Part shown: positions 33,086 through 41,992 of the stretch, in pieces
How positions within the stretch are numbered: position 1 is the first letter of the stretch
How the letters are laid out: every line of letters starts with the position of its first letter
Assembly: GCA_964486555.1 (NCBI GenBank)
Contig: CAZANP010000004.1
Span: 1 to 57,900, forward strand
Direction: 5' to 3'
Length of the DNA: 57,900 bases
Origin: 4484-232 sp964486555
GTDB taxonomy: Bacteria; Thermotogota; Thermotogae; Thermotogales; Thermotogaceae
Position numbers and translations under genes: made by a program
The notes under the pieces: model-generated
Seen by the model: only the letters and a program-made list of their open reading frames with translations
Told to the model about the DNA's origin: nothing
Databases searched by the model: none

Positions 33086-33454
33086 TCAAAGAACTTCTGG
33101 GGCCAGAGAAATTATCTTCATGAACCCTTTTTCTCTGAGTTCTCTGGCAACTGGCCCGAAGATTCTGGTTCCTTTAGGTTCATTGAATCTATCTATGATG
33201 ACAGCTGCGTTATCGTCGAAGCGAATGTAGGTCCCATCCCTTCTTCTTATTTCTTTTTTTGTCCTGACTATAACAGCCTTCACCACTTCTCCCTTTTTTA
33301 TATCTGAGTTAGGTACAGCATCCCTCACAGAACACACCACCACATCTCCTATAGTCCCATACTTTTTATGGGAGCCGCCAAGGATTCTGATAACTCTTAA
33401 TTTTTTAGCACCCGAGTTGTCAGCAACATTCAAGTACGTCTCTTGCTGGATCAT
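33086..33454 (-). CDS. rplN: 50S ribosomal protein L14
   Basis: This 122-aa protein forms an intersubunit bridge. It begins MIQQETYLNVADNSGAKKLR and contains VVCSVRDAVPNSDIKKGEVV, then RFDDNAAVIIDRFNEPKGTR and the end GFMKIISLAPEVL. Length is exactly typical. Its ATG overlaps the rpsQ stop codon (4 nt). Confidence 0.97.
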   Translation of the reverse strand: MIQQETYLNVADNSGAKKLRVIRILGGSHKKYGTIGDVVVCSVRDAVPNSDIKKGEVVKAVIVRTKKEIRRRDGTYIRFDDNAAVIIDRFNEPKGTRIFGPVARELREKGFMKIISLAPEVL

Positions 33455-33744
33455 AATTCCTCCCCTCCTTCTTCAGCTTTCTTCTTTGGAATTTCTGGAA
33501 CAGCTTCTTTTCTAATGATTCTTACAACCCGCCACCTTTTCGTTTTGCTCAGTGGCCTTGTCTCTTCTATTTCAACGACATCTCCTACTCTACATTCATT
33601 TCTTTCATCGTGAGCATGGTATTTTTTCGTTCTTCTTATGTACTTTTTATACCTTGAATGTTGAACCAATCTCTCAACAGCAACCACAACGGTTTTATCC
33701 ATCTTGTCGCTGACAACAACTCCAACCATCCTCTTCTTCGGCAT
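33451..33744 (-). CDS. rpsQ: 30S ribosomal protein S17
   Basis: This 97-aa OB-fold protein begins MPKKRMVGVVVSDKMDKTVV and contains YKKYIRRTKKYHAHDERNEC, then VGDVVEIEETRPLSKTKRWR. The C-terminal tail (EAVPEIPKKKAEEGGEEL) extends beyond the E. coli length, as is usual in Thermotogae and some Gram-positives. It lies 6 nt after rpmC. Confidence 0.97.
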   Translation of the reverse strand: MPKKRMVGVVVSDKMDKTVVVAVERLVQHSRYKKYIRRTKKYHAHDERNECRVGDVVEIEETRPLSKTKRWRVVRIIRKEAVPEIPKKKAEEGGEEL

Positions 33745-33750
33745 GTCGAA

Positions 33751-33951
33751 CTACCTCCTTATTCCTAGTTCTCTCTCCCTCAAAATCGTTTTTATCCTTG
33801 CTATGTCTCTTTTCGTCATCTTTATGAGGGACGTGTTCCTGAGCTGCCCCATAGCGAGTTGAAACCTCAATTCCATGAGCTGTTTTTTCTTCTCCTCAAG
33901 AAGGTTCCTGAGTTCATCATCGGTGTAGTTTCTGAGATCAGCTGCCTTCAT
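33751..33951 (-). CDS. rpmC: 50S ribosomal protein L29
   Basis: This 66-aa two-helix protein at the tunnel exit has LRNYTDDELRNLLEEKKKQL, then MELRFQLAMGQLRNTSLIKM, then TKRDIARIKTILRERELG. Its start overlaps the rplP stop by 4 nt, coupling the two. Confidence 0.96.
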   Translation of the reverse strand: MKAADLRNYTDDELRNLLEEKKKQLMELRFQLAMGQLRNTSLIKMTKRDIARIKTILRERELGIRR

Positions 33952-34376
33952 ACATCCTCACCCCCGATATGATGGCGGGGAACAACCTTAGTAGCTATAG
34001 GTAGTTTGCTGGCAGCGTATCTTAGAGCTTCCATGGCTATATTTTCATTGACACCTGCTATCTCAAAGAGTATCTTTCCAGGTTTCACAACGGCAACCCA
34101 TCCTTCGACGTTTCCCTTTCCCTTACCCATTCTGGATTCAGCAGGCTTCTTGGTATACGGTTTGTCCGGGAATATCCTTATCCATATCTTTCCATTTCTC
34201 TTCATAACCCTCATCATAGCGATCCTGCAAGCTTCTATCTGTTGCGCGGTTATCCATGCAGGTTCGAGAGCCTTAAGACCCCACTCTCCAAAATGGACAG
34301 ATGTTCCTCCTTTTGCTTTTCCTCTCATTCTTCCCCTTTGTTGTTTCCTGTATTTTACCCTTCTAGGCATTAACAT
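33948..34376 (-). CDS. rplP: 50S ribosomal protein L16
   Basis: This 142-aa protein sits near the A-site tRNA elbow. It shows PRRVKYRKQQRGRMRGKAKG, then FGEWGLKALEPAWITAQQIE and WVAVVKPGKILFEIAGV. The ATG at 34376 is 7 nt after GGAGGT, giving an N-terminus MLMPRR; the inner ATG two codons later is possible. It lies 15 nt after rpsC. Confidence 0.97.
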   Translation of the reverse strand: MLMPRRVKYRKQQRGRMRGKAKGGTSVHFGEWGLKALEPAWITAQQIEACRIAMMRVMKRNGKIWIRIFPDKPYTKKPAESRMGKGKGNVEGWVAVVKPGKILFEIAGVNENIAMEALRYAASKLPIATKVVPRHHIGGEDV

Positions 34377-34391
34377 CGTTATTACCTCCCC

Positions 34392-35021
34392 TCAAACGCT
34401 GGCATCACCTTTGTAAATCCATACTTTTACACCGATGGTCCCATATTTCGTTTGTGCTTCCGCCGTTCCGTAATCGACAATCGCTTTTATGGTTTGAAGA
34501 GGAAGCCTTCCTTTGAGGTACCATTCTCTCCTTGCTATCTCAGCTCCTCCCAGCCTTCCGGCAACCATAACCTTTATACCCTTTGCTCCTCTTCTCATGG
34601 CATCACTTATAGCTCTCTTCATGGCTCTTTTGTAGGAAGCTCTTCTCTCTATTTTCGAAGCGATCGATTCTGCCACCAATTGTGCATCGATCTCGGGCGT
34701 TTTTATCTCTTCCACATTTATTATCATTCTTCTTCTGAACCTCTTTTCAAGTTCCCCTCTGAGCTTTGTTATCTCTTCACCCTTCCTTCCTATGATCACA
34801 CCAGGTCTTGCAGTTTTGACTGTTATGTTAACTCTTTCACTATCTGGTCTTTCTATGAAAACCTCACTTATACCAGCATGATAATACTTGCTCTTGACGA
34901 TTTTCCTGATTTCCTCGTCCTCCAATAACCACTCTGCGTAGTTCTTCTCGTTGAACCATTTAGCCTGCCAATCTGTGCTAACTCCTAGTCTGAATCCTCT
35001 TGGATGCACCTTTTGACCCAC
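34392..35021 (-). CDS. rpsC: 30S ribosomal protein S3
   Basis: This 209-aa protein of the head has mRNA-unwinding residues at the entry tunnel. It has the start MGQKVHPRGFRLGVSTDWQA, a KH domain with PGVIIGRKGEEITKLRGEL and the C-terminal domain KGIKVMVAGRLGGAEIARRE followed by GTIGVKVWIYKGDASV. It lies 9 nt after rplV. Confidence 0.97.
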   Translation of the reverse strand: MGQKVHPRGFRLGVSTDWQAKWFNEKNYAEWLLEDEEIRKIVKSKYYHAGISEVFIERPDSERVNITVKTARPGVIIGRKGEEITKLRGELEKRFRRRMIINVEEIKTPEIDAQLVAESIASKIERRASYKRAMKRAISDAMRRGAKGIKVMVAGRLGGAEIARREWYLKGRLPLQTIKAIVDYGTAEAQTKYGTIGVKVWIYKGDASV

Positions 35022-35030
35022 TTTATCACC

Positions 35031-35513
35031 TCACTCCTTTTTTTCTTCTAGATTCTTTAGGGTGTTCTCAAGCCATTCTTCGTACTCTTTTTCTCTCGTT
35101 CTATCTCTCACAACCACCGTTATATGGGACAACCTTCTCTGGATTATATCCGCTCTTCCCCTTCCCCTTGGCCATAACCTCTTCAAGCGAGGTCCATCGT
35201 CGACGTGACACTCAGAAACGTACAGGTTTTCAGGATCCAGATTGAGATTGTTTTCAGCGTTCGCCACAGCTGATTTCAAAACCTTGTATATTATCCTTGC
35301 CGCCTTTTTAGGAGAGAGCTCGAGAATAGCAAAGGCTTCGTTTACATCCTTCCCTCTGATGGCATTTATCACACTTCTGGCCTTTCTGGGTGAAATCCTC
35401 ACATATTTGGCCACAGCTCTTGCCTCTATCTTAGGCATAGAAGATAATATTTCCTTTCTCATTCGATGGAAAGCGGATCTTTTCAGTCCTTTTCTAGGTA
35501 TTTTGAGTTTCAT
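35031..35513 (-). CDS. rplV: 50S ribosomal protein L22 with C-terminal extension
   Basis: This protein has 160 aa, against about 110 in E. coli. The core has AVAKYVRISPRKARSVINAI, then ELSPKKAARIIYKVLKSAVA, then the tunnel hairpin VDDGPRLKRLWPRGRGRADI. After THITVVV-type closing (SHITVVVRDRTREKEYEEWL) a charged helical tail continues to the end. A similar extension is known in Thermotoga L22. It lies 13 nt after rpsS. Confidence 0.96.
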   Translation of the reverse strand: MKLKIPRKGLKRSAFHRMRKEILSSMPKIEARAVAKYVRISPRKARSVINAIRGKDVNEAFAILELSPKKAARIIYKVLKSAVANAENNLNLDPENLYVSECHVDDGPRLKRLWPRGRGRADIIQRRLSHITVVVRDRTREKEYEEWLENTLKNLEEKKE

Positions 35514-35526
35514 TTCATTCCCCTCC

Positions 35527-35811
35527 TCATTTCAACTGCCCTTTCTTGGCTTTCTTGTCTGCATGCCCTCCAAATCTTCTCGTGGGAGCGAATTCTCCAA
35601 GTCTATGTCCTATCATGTTCTCGGTGATATAAACGGGAATGTGCTTCATACCGTTGTAAACAGCGATGGTGTGTCCCACCATCTCCGGTATTATCATCGA
35701 AGCTCTACTCCAGGTTTTTATGATTTTCTTTTCCCCCGTTTCATTCAACATCCTTATTTTTTTCAAAAGTTTTGGATCGACATAGGGGCCCTTTTTCTTG
35801 GAACGACCCAT
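35527..35811 (-). CDS. rpsS: 30S ribosomal protein S19
   Basis: This 94-aa head protein begins MGRSKKKGPYVDPKLLKKIR and contains KTWSRASMIIPEMVGHTIAV, then GMKHIPVYITENMIGHRLGE and FAPTRRFGGH. Family-typical length. It lies 13 nt after rplB. Confidence 0.97.
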   Translation of the reverse strand: MGRSKKKGPYVDPKLLKKIRMLNETGEKKIIKTWSRASMIIPEMVGHTIAVYNGMKHIPVYITENMIGHRLGEFAPTRRFGGHADKKAKKGQLK

Positions 35812-35824
35812 CGGTCCACCTCCT

Positions 35825-36655
35825 TCACACTTCGTTCCTTCTTCTCACAATGAATTTGTCAGAAGGTTTCCTACCTCTTCTGGTTTTGTATCCCTTGGTT
35901 GGCCATCCCCAAGGACTTGTTGGATGGTGTCCTTTACTCCTTCCCTCACCACCACCGTGTGGATGGTCAACTGGGTTCATGACGACACCCCTTACATGAG
36001 GTCTCCAGCCGAGCCATCTCGTTCTCCCAGCCTTTCCAAAAGATTCGTTCTTATGATCCTCATTTCCGACCATACCAATTGTTGCATAACATTTTATATG
36101 AACCTTTCTGAGCTCTCCCGATGGCATTCTAAGAAGTGCATAATTTCCTTCTTTAGCCATTATTTGACAATATGCACCGGCGGATCTTGCGATCTGTCCT
36201 CCCTTTCCAGGTTTGAATTCCACGTTGTGAACGATCGTTCCCACAGGTATTTTTTCGATCGGTAATGCGTTTCCCACCTTTATCTCTGCATCCGGTCCAC
36301 TCATAACGGTGTCTCCAACTTGAAGTCCGCTTGGGGCAAGGATATACCTTCTCTCACCATCTGCGTAGAGGAGAAGAGCAATTCTTGCGGATCTGTTCGG
36401 ATCGTACTCTATGGCCAGAACTTTTGCTGGAACTCCTGCCTTGTCGTATCTTTTGAAATCTATAATCCTGTATTTCCTTTTGTGTCCACCACCTCTGTGG
36501 CGCGCAGTGATATGACCGTGATGATTCCTCCCACCAGTCTTTTTGAGAGGTGCGGTAAGAGACTTTTCTGGCTCTTCTTTCGTTATCTCTGAAAAATCAG
36601 GTATGACCATGAAACGTCTTCCTGGTGTTGTGGGTTTGTATCTTCTAAGCCCCAT
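35825..36655 (-). CDS. rplB: 50S ribosomal protein L2
   Basis: This 276-aa protein is required for peptidyl transferase assembly. It has GRNHHGHITARHRGGGHKRK, then RSAGAYCQIMAKEGNYALLR and the highly conserved NPVDHPHGGGEGRSKGHHP, including the histidine near the catalytic centre. The ATG at 36655 follows AAAGGGGTGACC and matches the family start (MGLRRYKPTTPGRR); a longer in-frame frame runs into rplW. Confidence 0.97.
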   Translation of the reverse strand: MGLRRYKPTTPGRRFMVIPDFSEITKEEPEKSLTAPLKKTGGRNHHGHITARHRGGGHKRKYRIIDFKRYDKAGVPAKVLAIEYDPNRSARIALLLYADGERRYILAPSGLQVGDTVMSGPDAEIKVGNALPIEKIPVGTIVHNVEFKPGKGGQIARSAGAYCQIMAKEGNYALLRMPSGELRKVHIKCYATIGMVGNEDHKNESFGKAGRTRWLGWRPHVRGVVMNPVDHPHGGGEGRSKGHHPTSPWGWPTKGYKTRRGRKPSDKFIVRRRNEV

Positions 36656-36669
36656 CGTGGTCACCCCTT

Positions 36670-36972
36670 TCAGTGTTCGCCTTCCAGCTCTTTTATGGTG
36701 TACCCTTCTTTCAAAGTCACGATGGCTTTCTTCCAACCTCTAGTTTCTCCTTCGTATACTCCCCTTCTCTTTGGTTTTGGTTTCATGTTCATGATGTTGA
36801 CTTTCTCCACTTTAACGTTGAAAAGTTTTTCCACAGCTTCTTTAACGAGCCCTTTGTTGGCTAAAGGGTTCACCTCAAAGACGTATTTCCTCTGTTCCCT
36901 TAAAGCGAGACTTTTCTCTGTAACGAGAGGTCTTACAAGAACATCGTAGATCGTGAGCTTATCACGTTTCAT
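36670..36972 (-). CDS. rplW: 50S ribosomal protein L23
   Basis: This 100-aa protein at the tunnel exit docks trigger factor and SRP. It shows YDVLVRPLVTEKSLALREQR, then KYVFEVNPLANKGLVKEAVE, then VNIMNMKPKPKRRGVYEGET. Its ATG overlaps the rplD stop by 4 nt. Confidence 0.97.
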   Translation of the reverse strand: MKRDKLTIYDVLVRPLVTEKSLALREQRKYVFEVNPLANKGLVKEAVEKLFNVKVEKVNIMNMKPKPKRRGVYEGETRGWKKAIVTLKEGYTIKELEGEH

Positions 36973-37652
36973 AAGCTGAGCACCTCCTCGATCTTTCGTA
37001 CCGTATCCCTTGTTAGAACCAGGTAATCGTATTTGAGCATGTCATAAACGTTTAAACCATCTATTCTAACAGCATTCTCACCGTTGACAGAATTGTTGGG
37101 ATTATCAGCTATTATAACTTTGACGTTTGGCAAATTCCTTGCAGACAGCTTGACGTTGTAGTATTCCTGTTTTTTCCAGGGGAGAACGAACAGTACCTTC
37201 TCTTCCTTGAGATTCATGTTCTTCAAAACATCTTTCATGTTCTTTGTTTTCGGCTGATCGAACTTTATGTCATCGATAACTATCAACTTCTCATCACGGT
37301 ATTTCACCGATAAAGCGGATTTAAGAGCAAGCCTTTTCATTTTCTTGTTGAGCTTCTTGCTCCAGTCCCTTGGTTTCGGTCCATGGGCAACAGCACCGTG
37401 GCGCCATATGGGAGATCTTATGGATCCATGTCTTGCCCTTCCCGTGTGTTTCTGAGGCCACGGTTTCCTTCCTCCACCTCTAACCTCCCCACGAGTCTTG
37501 GTGGAGGCTGTTCCCGCTCTTCTGTTTGAGAGTTGCATATCAACGTATCTCCACATCACATCGAGATGAGGCTCTATGTTGAAAATCTCATCTTTCAAGT
37601 CTATTACGCCTATCTTCTCACCTTTAATGTTCAGCATTTCTACGCGAGCCAT
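36969..37652 (-). CDS. rplD: 50S ribosomal protein L4
   Basis: This 227-aa protein lines the exit tunnel with an extended loop and can repress the S10 operon in some bacteria. It shows NRRAGTASTKTRGEVRGGGR, then KPWPQKHTGRARHGSIRSPI, and the globular end LNVYDMLKYDYLVLTRDTV. It lies 3 nt after rplC. Confidence 0.97.
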   Translation of the reverse strand: MARVEMLNIKGEKIGVIDLKDEIFNIEPHLDVMWRYVDMQLSNRRAGTASTKTRGEVRGGGRKPWPQKHTGRARHGSIRSPIWRHGAVAHGPKPRDWSKKLNKKMKRLALKSALSVKYRDEKLIVIDDIKFDQPKTKNMKDVLKNMNLKEEKVLFVLPWKKQEYYNVKLSARNLPNVKVIIADNPNNSVNGENAVRIDGLNVYDMLKYDYLVLTRDTVRKIEEVLSL

Positions 37653-37655
37653 GGA

Positions 37656-38300
37656 TTACTCCTCCTTGTTCTTCTTTTTCGGGGCCTTGGCACTCCTTAT
37701 GAGAAGGAGTCCACCCCTCGCTCCCGGAACGCCGCCTCTAACAACTAAAAGGTTGTTTTCTGTATCCACTTCTACAACTTCTAAATTCCTGATCGTGACT
37801 CTCTCATTTCCATAACGACCTGGCATCTTCTTTCCTTTCCAGATCTTAGCGGGTTCTGTATGCTGACCAACAGATCCCAATTGTCTATGGAACTTGGAAC
37901 CATGAGATTTCGGACCACCTCTGAATCCCCATCTCTTCATGGCACCGGCAAATCCTCTTCCTTTGGACCATCCTGTGACATCCACAACGTCTCCTTCCTT
38001 GAACATAGAAACGTTTATCTCCTGACCTATTTCGAATTCATCAACGTTTTCCACTCTAAACTCTTTCAGGATTCTGAAAGGTTTTACCCCGAATTTTTTA
38101 AAGTGCCCAAGAAGGGGTTTGTTAACCTTTTTCTCAGGAATCTCTTCGAAACCAAGTTGAAGGGCGTTGTAACCATCCGTTTCAACTGTTTTCTTCTGAA
38201 CGACAACACAGGGGCCAGCTTTGATGACCGTAACGGGTATAGCTTTATTATCCTTGAAAATCTGTGTCATCCCCACTTTTCTGCCGATAATCATTTTCAT
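37656..38300 (-). CDS. rplC: 50S ribosomal protein L3
   Basis: This 214-aa protein begins assembly of the large subunit. It begins MKMIIGRKVGMTQIFKDNKA and contains DVTGWSKGRGFAGAMKRWGF, then HRQLGSVGQHTEPAKIWKGK, then KMPGRYGNERVTIRNLEVV. The ATG at 38300 lies 8 nt after GGAGG; the GTG at 38309 overlaps that site. It lies 15 nt after rpsJ. Confidence 0.97.
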   Translation of the reverse strand: MKMIIGRKVGMTQIFKDNKAIPVTVIKAGPCVVVQKKTVETDGYNALQLGFEEIPEKKVNKPLLGHFKKFGVKPFRILKEFRVENVDEFEIGQEINVSMFKEGDVVDVTGWSKGRGFAGAMKRWGFRGGPKSHGSKFHRQLGSVGQHTEPAKIWKGKKMPGRYGNERVTIRNLEVVEVDTENNLLVVRGGVPGARGGLLLIRSAKAPKKKNKEE

Positions 38301-38315
38301 CAAAAACACCTCCGA

Positions 38316-38624
38316 TTACAATTTGATCTCAACGTCGACCCCAGCTGGAAGGTTTATCCTCATCAAAGCATCGATCGTTTTTGGAGAAGGATCTATGATA
38401 TCTATAAGCCTTTTATGAACGACCTTTTCAAAATGTTCCCTTGAATCTTTATGCTTCATGGGAGATCTCAAAACACAATAAAGAGTCCTCTCCGTTGGAA
38501 GAGGAACGGGGCCTGAAACTTTAGCGTTCGTCGATTTGGCAACACCAACAATTTTCTTAGCAGATTCATCCAGTATCTTGTGATCGTACGCCTTCAACTT
38601 TATCCTTATCTTTTGACCTGGCAT
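38316..38624 (-). CDS. rpsJ: 30S ribosomal protein S10
   Basis: This 102-aa protein also serves as NusE in antitermination. It begins MPGQKIRIKLKAYDHKILDE and contains VSGPVPLPTERTLYCVLRSP, then HKDSREHFEKVVHKRLIDII. It lies 49 nt after tuf; a GC-rich hairpin but no terminator lies in that gap, so the str and S10 blocks appear joined. Confidence 0.97.
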   Translation of the reverse strand: MPGQKIRIKLKAYDHKILDESAKKIVGVAKSTNAKVSGPVPLPTERTLYCVLRSPMKHKDSREHFEKVVHKRLIDIIDPSPKTIDALMRINLPAGVDVEIKL

Positions 38625-38653
38625 GACATCTGCACCCTCCCTCTTGTGAGAAG

Positions 38654-38673
38654 GGGGAGCGGGTTCGCTCCCC
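38654..38673 (-). other. Hairpin between tuf and rpsJ
   Basis: The 8-bp stem GGGGAGCG / CGCTCCCC with a 4-nt loop immediately follows the tuf stop codon. No T-run follows, so it is not an intrinsic terminator; it may protect or process the abundant tuf mRNA. Confidence 0.5.
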
Positions 38674-39876
38674 TCATTCTATTATCTCCGTCACAACACC
38701 GGCACCGACGGTTCTTCCTCCCTCTCTTATAGCAAATCTCATACCTTTATCTATAGCTACTGGGTAGATCAATTTCACAGTTATTTCCACGTTGTCACCA
38801 GGCATAACCATTTCAACACCTTCTGGAAGGTCGGCTATCTCTCCTGTAACATCGGCAGTTCTTATGTAGAACTGAGGTTTGTATCCTTTCATGAATGGTG
38901 TGTGTCTTCCTCCTTCTTCCTTCTTCAAAACGTAAACCTGAGCTTTGAAAACGGTGTGAGGATGTATGCTACCAGGAGCTGCCAAGACTTGACCTCTTTC
39001 AACTTCATCCTTTTCGATACCTCTTAAAAGACAACCAACGTTATCACCAGCGATTCCTTCGTCGAGCTCTTTCCTGAACATTTCAACACTCGTCACAACG
39101 GTCTTTCTAACCTCATCGGTGAGACCAACTATTTCGACTTCATCTCCAGGTCTGATCCTTCCTCTTTCGATCCTGCCGGTCACAACTGTTCCTCTACCAG
39201 TTATGGAGAAAACGTCTTCTATGGGCATGAGGAATGGTTTATCCACTTCTCTCACAGGTTCTGGAATGTAATTGTCCAGAGCATCGAGCAACTCTTTCAC
39301 AGGTTCGTAAACTGGATCATCAGGGTTATCGGGCCCTTCAAGAGCCTTAAGTGCGGATCCCCTGATAACGGGAACATCGTCTCCTGGAAATTCGTATTTG
39401 TTGAGAAGGTCCCTTACCTCCATTTCCACGAGGTCTATCAGTTCAGGATCGTCTACCATATCGGTTTTATTCAAGAAAACTACGATGTAAGGAACGTTAA
39501 CCTGTCTTGCCAAGAGAACGTGCTCCCTTGTCTGTGGCATGGGACCATCTGTTGCAGCGACCACCAGGATCGCACCATCCATTTGAGCAGCACCTGTGAT
39601 CATGTTCTTGATGTAGTCAGCGTGTCCTGGACAGTCGATATGAGCGTAATGTCTCTTCTCAGTTTCATACTCAACATGAGTGATGTTGATCGTAATACCT
39701 CTTGCCTTTTCCTCAGGTGCTTTATCGATCTGTTCAAAAGGTATGAATTGAGCCAATCCTTTGAAAGAAAGGTATTTTGTGATCGCAGCAGTCAACGTTG
39801 TTTTTCCATGGTCGATGTGTCCGATGGTTCCGACGTTAACATGGGTTTTCTTCCTCACAAATTTTTCCTTTGCCAT
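38674..39876 (-). CDS. tuf: Elongation factor Tu
   Basis: This 400-aa GTPase delivers aminoacyl-tRNA to the ribosome. It has G1 GHIDHGKT (19-26), the switch region EKARGITINITHVEYET, G3 DCPGH, G4 NKTD and G5 GSALKA. Domain II has GRGTVVTGRIERGRI and domain III ends with FAIREGGRTVGAGVVTEIIE. Only one tuf copy is in the window. It lies between fusA (26 nt) and rpsJ (49 nt), the typical str-operon order. Confidence 0.98.
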   Translation of the reverse strand: MAKEKFVRKKTHVNVGTIGHIDHGKTTLTAAITKYLSFKGLAQFIPFEQIDKAPEEKARGITINITHVEYETEKRHYAHIDCPGHADYIKNMITGAAQMDGAILVVAATDGPMPQTREHVLLARQVNVPYIVVFLNKTDMVDDPELIDLVEMEVRDLLNKYEFPGDDVPVIRGSALKALEGPDNPDDPVYEPVKELLDALDNYIPEPVREVDKPFLMPIEDVFSITGRGTVVTGRIERGRIRPGDEVEIVGLTDEVRKTVVTSVEMFRKELDEGIAGDNVGCLLRGIEKDEVERGQVLAAPGSIHPHTVFKAQVYVLKKEEGGRHTPFMKGYKPQFYIRTADVTGEIADLPEGVEMVMPGDNVEITVKLIYPVAIDKGMRFAIREGGRTVGAGVVTEIIE

Positions 39877-39902
39877 CCGTTCTCCCTCCTCCTAACACCT
39901 TT

Positions 39903-41984
39903 TTAAACATACTTTATGATTCTTTCGAGGATTTTTTCTGGAACCTCCTGGTAATGGGAAAATTGCATCATATACGTTGCTTTCCCCTGACTCAAGGATC
40001 TCAGGGCTGTAGCGTACCCAAACAATTCGGAAAGAGGAGCGTAGGCTATGATAACCCTCATCTTTCCTCTGGATTCCATGGTATCGATCTTGGCCCTTCT
40101 GGAATTCAAGTCGGATACCACGTTTCCTAGAAATTCTTCCGGAGTCGTGATCTCGATCTTCATAACTGGCTCCAGGAGAACAGGGTCCGCCTTTCTCATA
40201 GCTTCCTTAAAAGCTATGGAAGCCGCTATTTTGAAGGCCATCTCGGATGAATCCACTTCGTGGTAAGAACCATCGAGAAGAATCGCCTTTATTCCAACCA
40301 TTGGATAACCTGCAAGTATACCGAACATCATGGCTTCTTTTACTCCTTCTTCCACTGCTGGGATGTATTCTTTTGGAATAACTCCACCAGCTGTTCTATC
40401 TTCGAACTCGAAATGTTTTTCGAGACTTATCGGTTCAAATCTCATGACAACATGGCCGTATTGACCTCTACCACCCGTTTGTTTTATGTATTTTCCTTCA
40501 GCTTCTACGGTTTTTCTTATGGTTTCCCTATAAGAGACCTGTGGATGACCAACTCTGACGCCAACACCGAATTCTCTTTTCAATCTATCAACTATTATTT
40601 CAAGATGTAACTCTCCCATACCAGATATGATCGTTTCACCCGTCTCCTTGTCGACTTTCACTCTTAAAGTGGGGTCCTCCTCTTCAAGGGCTCTTAGAGC
40701 TTTGATGAGTTTATCTTCATCTGCTTTCGTCAGAGGTTCTATTGCAACGGATATGACAGGTTCTGGAAATTCCATTTTTTCAAGGATGATATGATCTTCC
40801 GAACTGCAAAGAGTATCCCCTGTTTGAGAATTTTTCAGACCAATTGCCGCTGCTATATCACCTGCTCTCACATAATCAACGTCTTCTCTTTTGTCAGCAT
40901 GCATGAAAACTATCCTGGATATTCTCTCCCGAATGCCTTTCGTCGTGTTGATGACATAGCTTCCCTTGTTCAATTTTCCGGAATAAACTCTGAAGTAAGT
41001 GAGTTTCCCTATGTAAGGATCAACCTGTATTTTGAAGACAAGAGCCGAGAATGGTTCATCCTCCATGGGTTTTCTGATCTTTTCCTTCCCTGTCTTTGGA
41101 TCCCACCCTTTAACAGGTGGCATATCCAAAGGGGAAGGGAGATAGTCAACGATAGCATCTAAGAGTGGTTGTATACCTTTATTTCTAGCAGCAGCTCCAC
41201 AAAGGACAGGAACAAACCTTCCCTCTATCGTTCCCTTCCTTATAGCTTCCTTGATTCTCTCAACAGGTATCTCCTTCTCCTCGAGGTAAAGTTCGAGAAT
41301 ACCTTCATCTATCTCTGAAATTTGAGCAACGATCTCTTCCCATCTTTCCTCAACTTCATCCAGAAGATGCTCTGGTATATCCTCATAGACATACTCACTC
41401 CCATCTTCACTCACCCAATATATCGCTTTCTTCAGGACTATGTCCACAACACCTTTGAAATCTCTTTCATAACCTATGGGAATCTGAAGGGGCAAAGGAT
41501 TCGCTTCAAGTTTATCCACAAGACTTTTGACGGCCATGTCAAAATCTGCTCCTATCTTATCCATCTTGTTCATGAAAGCTATTCGGGGAACTCCATATTT
41601 ATCAGCCTGTCTCCATACCGTTTCAGATTGAGTTTCAACACCAGCGGTGGCATCGAATATAGCGATGGCTCCATCGAGCACGCGAAGTGACCTCTCAACC
41701 TCGGCTGTAAAGTCCACGTGCCCGGGCGTATCAATAATGTTGATCCTATGATCCCTCCAAAAACATGTGGTAGCAGCTGATGTTATCGTTATTCCCCTTT
41801 CCTTCTCTTGAACCATCCAGTCCATCGTGGCCGTTCCTTCATCGACGTTTCCGAGGTAATGCGTTCTTCCAGTGTAATAGAGTATTCTTTCGGTTGTGGT
41901 CGTTTTGCCCGCATCTATATGAGCCATTATTCCTATGTTCCTTATCTTATCGAGTGGCACGTAACGTGCTTTGATCTCTCTCAT
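39903..41984 (-). CDS. fusA: Elongation factor G
   Basis: This 693-aa GTPase translocates tRNA-mRNA on the ribosome. It has G1 AHIDAGKT (21-28), the switch EKERGITITSAATTCFWRDH, G3 DTPGHVDF and G4 NKMDKIGAD, with five-domain architecture of normal length. The domain IV region (PQVSYRETIRKTVEAEGKYI and KQTGGRGQYGHVV) identifies it as EF-G rather than a ribosome-protection relative. It lies 8 nt after rpsG. Confidence 0.98.
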   Translation of the reverse strand: MREIKARYVPLDKIRNIGIMAHIDAGKTTTTERILYYTGRTHYLGNVDEGTATMDWMVQEKERGITITSAATTCFWRDHRINIIDTPGHVDFTAEVERSLRVLDGAIAIFDATAGVETQSETVWRQADKYGVPRIAFMNKMDKIGADFDMAVKSLVDKLEANPLPLQIPIGYERDFKGVVDIVLKKAIYWVSEDGSEYVYEDIPEHLLDEVEERWEEIVAQISEIDEGILELYLEEKEIPVERIKEAIRKGTIEGRFVPVLCGAAARNKGIQPLLDAIVDYLPSPLDMPPVKGWDPKTGKEKIRKPMEDEPFSALVFKIQVDPYIGKLTYFRVYSGKLNKGSYVINTTKGIRERISRIVFMHADKREDVDYVRAGDIAAAIGLKNSQTGDTLCSSEDHIILEKMEFPEPVISVAIEPLTKADEDKLIKALRALEEEDPTLRVKVDKETGETIISGMGELHLEIIVDRLKREFGVGVRVGHPQVSYRETIRKTVEAEGKYIKQTGGRGQYGHVVMRFEPISLEKHFEFEDRTAGGVIPKEYIPAVEEGVKEAMMFGILAGYPMVGIKAILLDGSYHEVDSSEMAFKIAASIAFKEAMRKADPVLLEPVMKIEITTPEEFLGNVVSDLNSRRAKIDTMESRGKMRVIIAYAPLSELFGYATALRSLSQGKATYMMQFSHYQEVPEKILERIIKYV

Positions 41985-41992
41985 AATTCACC

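Noticed and set aside
38654..38673. Hairpin after tuf as a terminator dividing str and S10 operons
   Set aside because: It lacks a T-run on the minus strand and no promoter was found in the 49-nt gap before rpsJ.
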